A DNA stretch of 64,000 nucleotides, from contig NZ_CP045571.1 in NCBI RefSeq assembly GCF_009662475.1, positions 990,501 through 1,054,500 on the forward strand. The letters run 5' to 3'. This stretch comes from Acidithiobacillus thiooxidans ATCC 19377 (GTDB taxonomy: Bacteria > Pseudomonadota > Gammaproteobacteria > Acidithiobacillales > Acidithiobacillaceae). The notes under the pieces were generated by a model. It was not told the DNA's origin and searched no databases. It was given only the letters and a program-made list of their open reading frames with translations. A program made the translations under genes and the position numbers. Each line of letters begins with the position of its first letter. Within the stretch, counting starts at the first letter, position 1. Shown piece by piece: positions 45,474 through 54,827 of the stretch.

Positions 45474-46919
45474 TTGAAATCCTGGCATTTCCTGGGCTGC
45501 TTGCTGCCAGCGTTGATGCTGGCTGGCTGTGCACCGCCCATGCCGCATCTGGCAAAACCTACCCCATTGCAGGATTTACAGCTTGGCAGTGACTTGACAC
45601 AAAAAAAATCGTCTGTAGCTGCTGTTGCGGACTGGTGGCGTCCTTTACTCAATCAGCCAGAGCAAAACATCATGCAACTGGCTCTTGAAAAAAATCCGGA
45701 CATGCTTGCTGCGAAAGCCAGGATAGCCCTGGCTTTATCTGCCTTGCGCGAAGCGGGAGCGCAGCGCGAACCACAACTCCAGGGCACCGGTCAGATTGGG
45801 GTAAGCCGTTGGACCAAAAATCAATTTTATTTGCCACCTTATGCCGGAGAAACCTCCTGGAACAATTCGTTAAAGTTTGATTTTTCTTTTCATCTTGATC
45901 TTTGGGGCAAGGAGCAGGAGCAGGTCAAGGAGGCGCGCCTGCGCTTGCAGGCAGCCGAACAGCAACGGCGTGCTGCCAGGTTGATTCTTGAAAATGCCGT
46001 GTTGCAACAGCTTCTTGCAATAGATGCCAGTGCTGCCATTCTGCAGCGTTTACAGGCCGAGCAACACATCTTGCAGCGGCTTGAACAAATCGAAAAAGAA
46101 AGACAGCAGCATGGCCTCAGTGATTCCTTGCTCAGTCTGGCAAGTGTCGCCCGTCTTGCGGGTTTGGAGCAAGAAATAGCCGCACAAAAAGCCAAGTACG
46201 ACAGCAATCGTCAGGCCTTGGCAACACTGTGCGGTGTGGGTGTCCAACTCCCCTTGGTGCTGCGTCATTATCAGCCCAATCTGTTGCAGACCCATTGGCA
46301 GCAACCCAGCACTGTTCCGGCTGAATGGATTGCCGAGCGGCCGGATATTGTCGCCCAGCGGATGACCATCAAGGCGGCTGCTGCAGCGGTGCATATTGCC
46401 CGCGATGCCTATTATCCCGATATCAATCTGGTGGCTTTTGCGGGTGGTTTGGCAGCGGCAGGCGGCTTGTTTACTTTTTTGCATCCGGGGTCCTTACAAG
46501 CAGGTGTGGGACCAGCTATCAGTTTGCCATTGTTTACCGGGGGGCGACTGCGGGGCCACTTTGATGCCAGTCAGGCGAAATATCAGCTGGCTCGCGCCGC
46601 ATATCAAAAAAGCTTGTTACAGGCTTTGCAGCAAGTGGCTTTCAGTCTGAGACAATTGCAGTCTGCCAGTCAGGAGCGGGAAATCTTACAGCGGCGTGCG
46701 CAAGCCTTGTCGCGCAGCGCGGCTTTACAACAACAAAGATATCAAGCGGGTCTCAGTAATGCCCTGCCAGTCATGACGGCGCAACTGCCTATCATCGACA
46801 ATCAGATGCAGCAAATTCGCCTGGATACTTATGCCCGGCAGAATCTGATCAAACTCTATGCCGCTCTGGGGGGTAGGGTGATTCCAAAAACCTGGACGGG
46901 ACCGCATTCACCATCATGA
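45474..46919 (+). CDS. Outer-membrane factor lipoprotein of an AaeAB-like exporter
   Basis: The product is 481 residues. The lipobox LMLAGC sits at about residues 14-19. TolC-fold signatures include WWRPLLNQPEQNIMQLALEK and EWIAERPDIVAQRMTIKAAA. The real start is the TTG at 45474 behind GGGAG; an ATG four bases upstream (45470) opens another, unrelated frame. It heads a four-gene operon (to 50152), and the end overlaps the FUSC gene (ATGAG). Confidence 0.88.
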   Translation: MKSWHFLGCLLPALMLAGCAPPMPHLAKPTPLQDLQLGSDLTQKKSSVAAVADWWRPLLNQPEQNIMQLALEKNPDMLAAKARIALALSALREAGAQREPQLQGTGQIGVSRWTKNQFYLPPYAGETSWNNSLKFDFSFHLDLWGKEQEQVKEARLRLQAAEQQRRAARLILENAVLQQLLAIDASAAILQRLQAEQHILQRLEQIEKERQQHGLSDSLLSLASVARLAGLEQEIAAQKAKYDSNRQALATLCGVGVQLPLVLRHYQPNLLQTHWQQPSTVPAEWIAERPDIVAQRMTIKAAAAAVHIARDAYYPDINLVAFAGGLAAAGGLFTFLHPGSLQAGVGPAISLPLFTGGRLRGHFDASQAKYQLARAAYQKSLLQALQQVAFSLRQLQSASQEREILQRRAQALSRSAALQQQRYQAGLSNALPVMTAQLPIIDNQMQQIRLDTYARQNLIKLYAALGGRVIPKTWTGPHSPS

Positions 46920-49099
46920 GTACCCTGAATCTTGCCAGTCGCCAATATTGGCAGAGTTTCTACCAGCACGATCTGCAAACCTGGATTTTCTGGGCCAAGA
47001 CAGCCGCTGCAGCGCTGATTGGTCTTTGGTTGGCTTATAGATTCCAGCTGGACTCTCCCAGTACGGTCGTAATCACCGTGTTTATTGTGATGCAGTCGCG
47101 TAACGGGATGGTTCTGGCCAAGAGTTTTTACCGGGCGATTGGTACTATTGCAGGCAGTATTGTCGCCATGTTGCTGGTAGCGACATTTCCGGATGAACGA
47201 CTGGGATTCCTTGCCGGCTTGGCCCTCTGGGTGGGATTTTGCACTGCCGGGGCGCGTTATTTCCGTAATTTTCAGGCCTATGCCTTTGTGCTGGCTGGCT
47301 ATACTGCTGCTCTGGTCGGGCTGCCTGCGGCATTGGATCCTGAACATGCCTTTTATATCGGCGTTGCGCGCCTGAGCGATGTGATGCTTGGGATCATTGT
47401 GGCCTCGGTCATGAGTGCCATTGTATTTCCACAACCGCTGGAAGATCTGCTGCAGCAGACGGCACAAACGCGCCTGCAGCATTTTTTGCGCAATACCTTG
47501 CGCGTACTGCAGGGAGGGGTGCCGAGGGCTGACTGGATCGCCCTGCATCTTGAAGCGATTCAGGAGATTTTGCAGCTGGATAGTTATCGTTCCGGGGCGT
47601 TTTTTGAAAGTAGTCGCGGACGCCGTAAAAATATGCGCGTTCGGCAGATGATTGCCGACATGATGTTTGCTTCGGGTTCGCTGCATTTACTGAATAGTCA
47701 TATTCGCAGATTGCAACGTGATACGCTCGCACCGGTGCGTATCAAAACTGAAAATTTGATCAATTCGATACGTCTGGATTTTCAGGAGATACAACAACAA
47801 ATCCAGAATGGCGAAATAATTACCGCAGAAAATCAGTTGCAGAGTCTGCAAAACAGGACCGTGCAGCAATTAGATGAATTACGGATCTCTTTGCTGGATG
47901 ACCTGAATGCTGATCAACGACTGGCTCTCGATAGCCTGATACTGTTACTCATCCGCTTTCTGGCTGAACTCCGGCGCTATATGGTCAGTTATGGGCAATT
48001 GCTTTGTCCCGAGGCAATCAAGGCGGCTCCCCCCTTACCGCTGGCAATTGCCAGAGTACAAGAGAAACATTGGCACGCCTCTTTTGACCGTCCGCCTACA
48101 GAAATAGCCCAGCCCTTGAGCGCGGCCTTGCGCAGTATGGTTGTTGTTGCGGTGGTTTCGCTTTTCTGGTTAAAAACGGCGTGGCCTTCTGGTCCCGAAG
48201 CCGTCATTATTGCCGTAGTCCTCAGCGCGTTATTTTCCACCTTTCCCAATCCGCTGGCTTCGGTGCGGCAGATGGGGTTTGGTGTACTCACTGCCTTCCT
48301 CGCGGCTCTCCTTTTCAGTCTGGAGTTTTTACCGCGAATATCCGGTTTCCCCATGCTGGCTCTTGCACTGTTGCCGTTTTTGTTAATCTCTCCTTGGTTG
48401 TTGACGCGTACCCGGTGGTCAGGAACAGCGGCTGGTTTCGGGATATTTTTTCCCCTGTTTGCCATTCCGGGAGAGGGGCAGGAAATATCCTATAGCGCAT
48501 TGCTGAATAATGGGACCGCACAATTGCTGGCAGTATTTTTAGTAGGAATTGCTTTTTATCTCATTTTTCCGGTAGGTAATAACTGGGAGCGACGGCGACT
48601 TCTGCAACGCTTTCGCGAACTTGTCCGGGTTGCGGCGCAGGCTCCACTACCCAACTTGCGTAACCAGTTTGAAGCGGAAAGTCGTGAATATTTGCGTTTA
48701 TTGGCCGCAGATTTGTCACCTCAGCAGGCCAGTGACCTGAAAATTCTGCGCGAGGTAATGCGTCTTAATGAACTCGCCGAAGGGATCCTGCAGCTGCGTA
48801 TTTTGCTGCATGCACAAGCAGAAATGGCAGGTGAGCAACCTTTGTCGCGCTACGAAGCGCAATATGTTACTCCCTTACTTGAAGCGTTTCCCAAAAAATA
48901 TGAGGTACCCATGTCGGCAAATTATGAAAATCGTCTATGCGCGGTCATGGACGCTGCGGCCAATTTACCAGTAGAAACCGTCGATACGGCTTTACACCCT
49001 ATTTTGCCGCCTGATGCCCTGTTTCGTGTTTATGTTCACGTCATTGCCAGCGTTTCACGACGGTTCTCGGTAGCAAGCGAGGCTGAGCATGCCCGTTGA
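46916..49099 (+). CDS. FUSC/AaeB-type inner-membrane exporter
   Basis: A 727-residue permease of the aromatic-acid exporter family (fusaric acid resistance type). It has two sets of membrane helices (about residues 22-170 and 400-545) separated by a soluble helical region, as in AaeB. The first set carries VVITVFIVMQSRNGMVLAKS, the second AWPSGPEAVIIAVVLSALFS. Substrates of relatives are hydroxylated aromatic acids; the substrate here is unknown. It overlaps the upstream gene and the downstream DUF1656 gene by 11 bases. Confidence 0.85.
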   Translation: MSTLNLASRQYWQSFYQHDLQTWIFWAKTAAAALIGLWLAYRFQLDSPSTVVITVFIVMQSRNGMVLAKSFYRAIGTIAGSIVAMLLVATFPDERLGFLAGLALWVGFCTAGARYFRNFQAYAFVLAGYTAALVGLPAALDPEHAFYIGVARLSDVMLGIIVASVMSAIVFPQPLEDLLQQTAQTRLQHFLRNTLRVLQGGVPRADWIALHLEAIQEILQLDSYRSGAFFESSRGRRKNMRVRQMIADMMFASGSLHLLNSHIRRLQRDTLAPVRIKTENLINSIRLDFQEIQQQIQNGEIITAENQLQSLQNRTVQQLDELRISLLDDLNADQRLALDSLILLLIRFLAELRRYMVSYGQLLCPEAIKAAPPLPLAIARVQEKHWHASFDRPPTEIAQPLSAALRSMVVVAVVSLFWLKTAWPSGPEAVIIAVVLSALFSTFPNPLASVRQMGFGVLTAFLAALLFSLEFLPRISGFPMLALALLPFLLISPWLLTRTRWSGTAAGFGIFFPLFAIPGEGQEISYSALLNNGTAQLLAVFLVGIAFYLIFPVGNNWERRRLLQRFRELVRVAAQAPLPNLRNQFEAESREYLRLLAADLSPQQASDLKILREVMRLNELAEGILQLRILLHAQAEMAGEQPLSRYEAQYVTPLLEAFPKKYEVPMSANYENRLCAVMDAAANLPVETVDTALHPILPPDALFRVYVHVIASVSRRFSVASEAEHAR

Positions 49100-49289
49100 A
49101 ATAGTCCTTTTTGGTGCTGTGCTGCCTACGCTTTTGCCTATTTTTGGGCTGAGCGTCATTCTGTATCTGATCGTGGACAAATGGACCGGTTGTTGGGATC
49201 TGGATCGCTGGGTATGGCATCCGGCACTGTTTCGTCTGGCCCTGTTCGTGTGCGTTTTTGCACTGTTGGGCCTTGAGGTTTATAAATGA
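49089..49289 (+). CDS. DUF1656 (AaeX-like) small membrane protein
   Basis: The 66-residue product has two membrane helices (ETVLFGAVLPTLLPIFGLSV-like start, and HPALFRLALFVCVFALLGLE) and is of the DUF1656 type, the small partner found beside FUSC and HlyD genes. It overlaps both neighbours (11 bases with FUSC, ATGA with the adaptor), which supports a co-assembled subunit. Its function in the complex is not established. Confidence 0.85.
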   Translation: MPVEIVLFGAVLPTLLPIFGLSVILYLIVDKWTGCWDLDRWVWHPALFRLALFVCVFALLGLEVYK

Positions 49290-50152
49290 TTGCACGCGTA
49301 TTGCGGGTTTTGGTTACCATTCTGGTCGTGCTCCTTGCTGCCTGGCTGGGTTGGCGACTTTGGCAGGCCTATATGGATCAGCCTTGGACAAGAGATGCGG
49401 TGGTACAGGCGCAAATTGCCCAAATCAACGCCGACGTCGGCGGTCGAGTGATTGATCTTTATGTCAAGGATAATCAGAAAGTAGCAGCCGGAACGGTACT
49501 TTTCCGCATTGATCCACAGCGCTATCGTCTGGCTCTCGCCAATGCGCGGGCCGCACTGGCGGATGCCAATGCGCAATTGGCGTTGCGGCAGGAGCAGTCG
49601 GCACGTCGGGCGCATTTGCCTGACGACGTTGTTTCGGCTGAGGCTCGCTCTGATGCCCTGCTGCAAGTGCGCGTAGCCCGGGCGCAGGCTGACGCTGCAA
49701 GTGCGCGCGTCCATCTGGCGCAATATGATCTTGCCCATACCGAGGTGCGGGCTCCGGTGGCGGGTATTATTTCCCATCTGCGTCTGCGCGTAGGGGATTA
49801 CGCAGCAACCGGTAAGCCGCTTCTGGCCTTGGTGGAGACGGGCAGCTACTGGATTGACGGTTACTTTGAACAAACCCGGCTACAGTGTGTGCATGTAGGA
49901 GATCATGCGCATCTGCGCCTGCTGGGATCTGCACATACTTTTCCGGGGTTGGTGGAGAGTATCGCACCAGCTATTACTGATCGCGAAAGCCACACCGGAG
50001 CACGTCTCGAGGCAAATGTCCGGGCGAGCTTCAATTGGGTGCGTCTACCTGCCCGCATTCCCGTGCATATCAGGATTTTAAGAAAACCCAAGGATTTCCC
50101 GCTGACTGCCGGGATGCTTTGTTCCGTAGTCATTGAACGAAAGCACTCATGA
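49286..50152 (+). CDS. HlyD/AaeA-type periplasmic adaptor
   Basis: A 288-residue membrane-fusion protein. It has an N-terminal anchor (VLVTILVVLLAAWLGWRLWQ), then WTRDAVVQAQIAQINADVGG and VIDLYVKDNQKVAAGTVLFR (lipoyl half), a short coiled coil (about 90-130), THTEVRAPVAGIIS-like sequence and a beta-barrel with SYWIDGYFEQTRL. It completes the outer-membrane factor, permease and DUF1656 set. A gap of 124 bases separates it from ndk. Confidence 0.9.
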   Translation: MIARVLRVLVTILVVLLAAWLGWRLWQAYMDQPWTRDAVVQAQIAQINADVGGRVIDLYVKDNQKVAAGTVLFRIDPQRYRLALANARAALADANAQLALRQEQSARRAHLPDDVVSAEARSDALLQVRVARAQADAASARVHLAQYDLAHTEVRAPVAGIISHLRLRVGDYAATGKPLLALVETGSYWIDGYFEQTRLQCVHVGDHAHLRLLGSAHTFPGLVESIAPAITDRESHTGARLEANVRASFNWVRLPARIPVHIRILRKPKDFPLTAGMLCSVVIERKHS

Positions 50153-50276
50153 CGCCAGGTTTTTACGGGAACTGAACGTCATGGGTAAGCACATCTGGAA
50201 CAGGACTATCGATTGCCAGTAAACCGGTGTAATGCTAGCCTATGGCGACTTTTAATCTATCCCTATTGAGGAACTT

Positions 50277-50702
50277 ATGGCTGTTGAGCGCACTTTGTCC
50301 ATTATTAAACCCGATGCCGTCCAGAAAAATGCAGTAGGTGCTATTCTGGGCCGTTTTGAAGCAGCGGGTCTGCGGGTGGTAGCCAGTAAAATGCTGCATC
50401 TCAGTCAGGAAGATGCGGGTGGTTTTTATGCGGTGCACAAGGCCCGCCCCTTTTACGGTGAACTCTGTGCTTTCATGAGCAGCGGCCCGGTGCTGGTCAG
50501 CGTTCTGGAAGGCGAGGGCGCGATTCTGAAAAACCGTGATCTCATGGGTGCGACCAACCCCAAAGATTCTGCACCTGGAACTATTCGTGCGGATTTCGCT
50601 GACAGTATTGATGCTAACGCCGTCCACGGTTCGGACAGTGCCGAAACAGCTGCCTGGGAAATCAGCTATTTCTTTAGTCAACGGGAGATTTTTTCGCGCT
50701 AA
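50277..50702 (+). CDS. ndk: Nucleoside diphosphate kinase
   Basis: A 141-residue enzyme that exchanges phosphate among nucleoside triphosphates. The opening [20 protein letters not shown] and the active-site block [15 protein letters not shown] with the phosphorylated His are canonical. GAGGA precedes the ATG. A promoter is expected in 50153-50276, a gene-free stretch. rlmN starts directly after the stop. Confidence 0.97.
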   Translation: MAVERTLSIIKPDAVQKNAVGAILGRFEAAGLRVVASKMLHLSQEDAGGFYAVHKARPFYGELCAFMSSGPVLVSVLEGEGAILKNRDLMGATNPKDSAPGTIRADFADSIDANAVHGSDSAETAAWEISYFFSQREIFSR

Positions 50703-51794
50703 ATGAGTGCCGAGGCTTGTGCTGTGATGCCGGCTCAAAAGCCGCAGCTTCTGGGGCTGGATCGCCAGTCCCTGGAGTTCCTGTTGGCCGGTTGGGGAGA
50801 ATCGCCTTTTCGGGCCAAGCAAATTCTGCAATGGATTCATGGCCGACAGATCACTGACTTTGCGGAAATGAGCAACATCAGCAAGGCGTTACGTGCGCGG
50901 CTGAGCGAAGAAACCCAATATGCGGAGCCGGAAATTCTCGCTGATCAACTGGCTGCTGACGGTACCCGAAAGTGGTTGTTGGGTTTGCCCGACGGCAATG
51001 CGATTGAAACGGTTTTTATTCCCGAGGAAGATCGGGGAACTCTCTGTGTCTCCTCGCAGGTAGGCTGTTCGCTGGCTTGCAGCTTCTGTGCGACGGGCGC
51101 TCAGGGACTCAACCGTAACCTCGACACCCATGAAATTATTGCCCAGATCAGAACGGCCCGGCAAATACAGGGCTTGGATGCCATTACCAATATTGTCTTT
51201 ATGGGTATGGGCGAACCGCTGCTGAATTTACGCCAGGTCTTGCCGGCCCTGGATTTGTTGCGCGACGATTTTGCCTATGGTTTTGGGCCCAAGCGCATCA
51301 CAGTCAGCACCGCTGGTGTGGTTCCGGGTCTTGATCGACTGGGTGCGGAAAGTCCGGTCAATCTGGCAATCAGTTTACATGCCAGCCGGGACGAAGTCCG
51401 TGACGTTTTGGTGCCGGTCAATCGTCATTACCCTCTGGCTGAATTGCTCGATGCCTGTCGTCGCTATCCGCTGCTCCCGCGTCGCCGCATTACTTTTGAA
51501 TATGTCATGCTGGATGGCGTCAATGATAGCGATGCCGATGCCCGGGCTCTGTTGCGCATATTATCGGGTATTCCAGCCATGGTGAACCTCATACCGTTTA
51601 ACAGCTTTCCGGGTTCTGATTACCAGCGTTCACCGCAAAAACGCATTGATGCCTTTCGGGATATTATTCTGCGCGGCGATGTGATGACCGTCACCCGTCG
51701 CCCGCGTGGCGATGACATCGCCGCTGCCTGTGGACAGCTTGCGGGACAGGTGCGCGATGGTCGACGCAGCATTCCTTTGAGGGTTCAAGCATGA
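50703..51794 (+). CDS. rlmN: Dual-specificity 23S rRNA/tRNA C2-methyladenosine methyltransferase
   Basis: A 363-residue radical SAM enzyme that methylates 23S A2503 and tRNA A37. The CxxxCxxC iron-sulfur motif is in VGCSLACSFCATGAQGL; SQVGCS, VFMGMGEPLLNL and the C-terminal RRPRGDDIAAACGQLA with the methyl-carrying Cys follow. ndk-rlmN-pilW-rodZ-ispG-hisS is a widespread order. The end overlaps pilW (ATGA). Confidence 0.95.
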   Translation: MSAEACAVMPAQKPQLLGLDRQSLEFLLAGWGESPFRAKQILQWIHGRQITDFAEMSNISKALRARLSEETQYAEPEILADQLAADGTRKWLLGLPDGNAIETVFIPEEDRGTLCVSSQVGCSLACSFCATGAQGLNRNLDTHEIIAQIRTARQIQGLDAITNIVFMGMGEPLLNLRQVLPALDLLRDDFAYGFGPKRITVSTAGVVPGLDRLGAESPVNLAISLHASRDEVRDVLVPVNRHYPLAELLDACRRYPLLPRRRITFEYVMLDGVNDSDADARALLRILSGIPAMVNLIPFNSFPGSDYQRSPQKRIDAFRDIILRGDVMTVTRRPRGDDIAAACGQLAGQVRDGRRSIPLRVQA

Positions 51795-52660
51795 AAACAG
51801 ATGGAATGCGCTTCCATAAAGTAATCTGGATTCCTGGCTTGCTTGTCGTGTCGGCATTGAGTGGTTGTGGGCTATTTGGCAGTAAAAGTTCGCCCATGAC
51901 TTCGGATCAACAAATGGCCGCCTTTATTGCTCATGAACACAAAACCCGTGCTACTGACCAGGGTCTTCAGGCTCCTGCTGATGATGGTAAAGCCAAAGCG
52001 GGTATTTATACTTCACTGGGCACGGCTTATTTGCAGGATGGACACCCCCGGCAAGCCATTCGCGAACTGCAAATGGCCAATCAGGCGGATGACAGCTATG
52101 CAGATGCCTACAATGTGATGGGTCTGGCCTATGAGCAGCTAGGACAGAAAACTCTGGCACGCCAGGCTTTTGAACAGGCCCTGTCACTGGACGCCAAAAA
52201 TCCGGAATACCGCAATAATTATGGTGCGTTTTTGGTGAATACGGGTGACTACCAGCAAGCGATTGTGCAACTCAAGCAAGCTACCGCCGATCCTTTATAC
52301 AGCACGCCACAATTTGCCTGGACCAATCTGGCCCAGGCCTATGCGGGCCTCAAAGATCCGGTTGCCGCGCGCAATGCGCTGAATCGTGCGCTCTATCTTC
52401 TTCCCAACTATCCACCTGCCTTGCAAATACTGGCCGAAATGGACTTTAAAGAAGGTAATGTGCAAGCCGCCTATGGACATTTGCAGGTGGTACTTGCTCA
52501 GGAACCAGATAACGCCAGTGCGTTACTGTTGGCCGGACAGATTGCCGCCCGGCAAGGACGCCCGGAACAGGCTGCGGCTCTGTGGCAGCGCTGCGTCAAT
52601 GCCGCACCATATTCCGATGCGGGAAAAAAAGCGCAGCAATTGTTGCTGCAACATGGTTGA
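51791..52660 (+). CDS. pilW: Type IV pilus biogenesis/stability lipoprotein PilW (PilF)
   Basis: A 289-residue TPR lipoprotein that pilots PilQ secretin assembly in the outer membrane. A hydrophobic start ends in lipobox LSGC (about residues 23-26). Five or six TPR units follow from about residue 60, for example KAGIYTSLGTAYLQDGHPRQ and AYNVMGLAYEQLGQKTLARQ. The stop overlaps rodZ. With pilZ at 2869 this shows that the organism has type IV pili genes. Confidence 0.88.
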   Translation: MKTDGMRFHKVIWIPGLLVVSALSGCGLFGSKSSPMTSDQQMAAFIAHEHKTRATDQGLQAPADDGKAKAGIYTSLGTAYLQDGHPRQAIRELQMANQADDSYADAYNVMGLAYEQLGQKTLARQAFEQALSLDAKNPEYRNNYGAFLVNTGDYQQAIVQLKQATADPLYSTPQFAWTNLAQAYAGLKDPVAARNALNRALYLLPNYPPALQILAEMDFKEGNVQAAYGHLQVVLAQEPDNASALLLAGQIAARQGRPEQAAALWQRCVNAAPYSDAGKKAQQLLLQHG

Positions 52661-53696
52661 TCAAGAGATGGACTCCATGGATGAAAGCCTCAGCAATCCG
52701 GATTTGCGAAATGCCCGTGAAGCACGTGGCTGGACTCTAAAGCAGGTAGCGGAACGCTTACATATTACTGAAATTCAGGTTCAAGGGCTCGAAGAAGGGA
52801 ATTATGCCGTGCTTCCCGGCGCCACTTTTGCGCGTGGATTCCTCAAGAATTATGCACGCATTCTGGATCTGGATCCGGAACCGTTGCTGCGCAATTATGA
52901 CGCCGCCAACGCGGGGTCGGGAATTTCTCCGACGCGCCAATTGCTTCCTGATGGCGAGAGCCCCCTGCTGGATTACAGTAAACGCACCCTGCTGATTTCT
53001 TTCTTGATATTGATTGCCGTTATAGTGGCTGTCTGGTGGTTCTGGGGGCGGAGCGAGAACGCTTCGACCGTACTACCTGAAAATAACAGCCACAGTGTTT
53101 CCTCCATGCCGGCGACCCTGGCTGAGCCGGCAATTTCCAATACGGCGCCCACTGCTTCTGTTCAAAGTGTAGTCGTAGCCACTCGCAGTCAGGCTGTGGG
53201 CAGCTCCAGTCCAGTGACAGCCACAGCGCAATCGGCTGCGACCAGCTCTACAGTGACCAGCAATACGACTGCGGGAATCGCTTTCCAGTTTCATGCCAAC
53301 TGCTGGGTACAGGTCAGGGACGCTGCCGGTAAAACCTTGTTGGCGGTCCTTGGTCGTCCGGGTGATCTGCTCAAAGTGAACTCAGGAAAACCGCCTTATC
53401 AGGTTCTGGTTGGCAATGCCCAGGGCGTGACCATTCATTATCAGGGTAAAGCTATTGCGCTTCCTGCGAACGCCATGGGTGTAGCCCGTCTGCAACTGGG
53501 AACCGCCCCCACCGCAAGCACGCAATCTGCTGCGATTACAGCGCCAGTACACGGTTCGGCAGATATTCACAGCCCTGTTAACCGGCACCGTGCTGTGCTA
53601 AACCATAGTGCACAACCCGACGTTGTTGCCCCAATCACTTCCGCAGCGCTTTCCGTAAGCGCATCTGTTACTAGCGAGGCATCCCATGCACCATGA
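52653..53696 (+). CDS. rodZ: Cytoskeletal/helix-turn-helix protein RodZ
   Basis: A bitopic membrane protein of about 347 residues that links MreB to cell-shape machinery. N-terminal XRE-type helix-turn-helix ([20 protein letters not shown], then [18 protein letters not shown]), one membrane helix ([19 protein letters not shown]), a Ser/Thr-rich periplasmic linker, and the C-terminal DUF4115 domain ([20 protein letters not shown]). The start is one of three ATGs (52653, 52668, 52677). It overlaps pilW and ispG. Confidence 0.9.
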   Translation: MVDQEMDSMDESLSNPDLRNAREARGWTLKQVAERLHITEIQVQGLEEGNYAVLPGATFARGFLKNYARILDLDPEPLLRNYDAANAGSGISPTRQLLPDGESPLLDYSKRTLLISFLILIAVIVAVWWFWGRSENASTVLPENNSHSVSSMPATLAEPAISNTAPTASVQSVVVATRSQAVGSSSPVTATAQSAATSSTVTSNTTAGIAFQFHANCWVQVRDAAGKTLLAVLGRPGDLLKVNSGKPPYQVLVGNAQGVTIHYQGKAIALPANAMGVARLQLGTAPTASTQSAAITAPVHGSADIHSPVNRHRAVLNHSAQPDVVAPITSAALSVSASVTSEASHAP

Positions 53697-54786
53697 ATCT
53701 CCTATTCAGCGTCGTAAAACCCGGCAAATTCACGTTGGAAAAGTCGCCATCGGTGGAGATGCGCCGATCAGCGTGCAAAGCATGACCAATACCGAAACCC
53801 GGGACGTAGCAGCCACTGTGGCGCAAATTCGCCGTCTGGAAGCGGTGGGAGCAGACATTGTTCGGGTTTCTGTACCCAGTATGGATGCTGCTGAGGCTTT
53901 CAAGGCCATCCGCGCGCAGGTGGAAACGCCTCTGGTCGCCGATATTCATTTTGATCATCGCATCGCTTTGCAGGTCATGACTGATGGTGTTGATGGTCTG
54001 CGTATCAATCCCGGTAATATCGGTTCACTGGACAAAACCCGTCTGGTCGTGGAGATGGCCAAGGATAAAGGCATTCCCATTCGTATCGGTGTGAATGCCG
54101 GTTCCCTGGAAAAAGATATTCAGGAAAAATATGGCGAACCCACGCCTGAAGCCTTGGTAGAGTCCGCCTTGCGACATGTCAGCATTCTCGACGAGCTGAA
54201 TTTCCACGATGTCAAAATCAGCGTGAAAGCTTCCGACGTGTTTCTCGCAGTAGGGGCATACCGACTGCTTTCGGAAAAAGTGGATTATCCCCTGCATCTG
54301 GGCATTACCGAAGCCGGCGGTCTGCGTTCGGGTACGGTCAAATCCGCCATTGGTCTGGGTCTGCTGCTGCGTGATGGTATTGGCGATACCATCCGTATTT
54401 CCCTAGCCGCTGATCCCGTGGAAGAAATCCGGGTTGGCTTTGATATTCTCAAGAGCCTGCACCTGCGCCAGAAGGGTATTAACCTGATTGCCTGTCCTTC
54501 CTGCTCCCGTCAGGAGTTTGATGTCATCAACACCATCAATGCCCTCGAGGCGCGGCTTGAAGATATTCTTGAGCCCATGGATGTGTCGGTGATTGGCTGC
54601 GTGGTCAATGGTATTGGCGAAGCCAAGGAAGCGGACATTGGTCTGGCGGGCGGAGACAAGCGTAGCATTCTCTATTATCGCGGCAAGCAGGTAGACCGGG
54701 TAGAAAACGTGAATATAGTTGATGTTCTGGAAAAACGGATTCGTGCCGAAATTGCGGAGCGTCAGGCAGCCCGTAATGATGCCTGA
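53686..54786 (+). CDS. ispG: 4-hydroxy-3-methylbut-2-enyl diphosphate synthase
   Basis: A 366-residue [4Fe-4S] enzyme of the non-mevalonate isoprenoid pathway, which converts MEcPP to HMBPP. It has the TIM barrel with [30 protein letters not shown] and INPGNIG, and the iron-sulfur domain with [11 protein letters not shown] and [18 protein letters not shown] (three cysteines and the Glu ligand). It overlaps the rodZ end by 11 bases; hisS follows after 41 bases. Confidence 0.95.
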   Translation: MHHESPIQRRKTRQIHVGKVAIGGDAPISVQSMTNTETRDVAATVAQIRRLEAVGADIVRVSVPSMDAAEAFKAIRAQVETPLVADIHFDHRIALQVMTDGVDGLRINPGNIGSLDKTRLVVEMAKDKGIPIRIGVNAGSLEKDIQEKYGEPTPEALVESALRHVSILDELNFHDVKISVKASDVFLAVGAYRLLSEKVDYPLHLGITEAGGLRSGTVKSAIGLGLLLRDGIGDTIRISLAADPVEEIRVGFDILKSLHLRQKGINLIACPSCSRQEFDVINTINALEARLEDILEPMDVSVIGCVVNGIGEAKEADIGLAGGDKRSILYYRGKQVDRVENVNIVDVLEKRIRAEIAERQAARNDA

Positions 54787-54827
54787 GCGCCTGGTAATGG
54801 TTCGTTTGGGGAAAGTGAGTTATTCGT

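Noticed and set aside
45470-45592. ATG frame at the start of the outer-membrane factor
   Set aside because: It gives an unrelated 40-codon frame; the TTG at 45474 opens the lipoprotein with a proper lipobox.
52386-52652. Long N-terminal extension of rodZ
   Set aside because: This part overlaps pilW in another frame; the helix-turn-helix domain begins after 52653, where RodZ normally starts.
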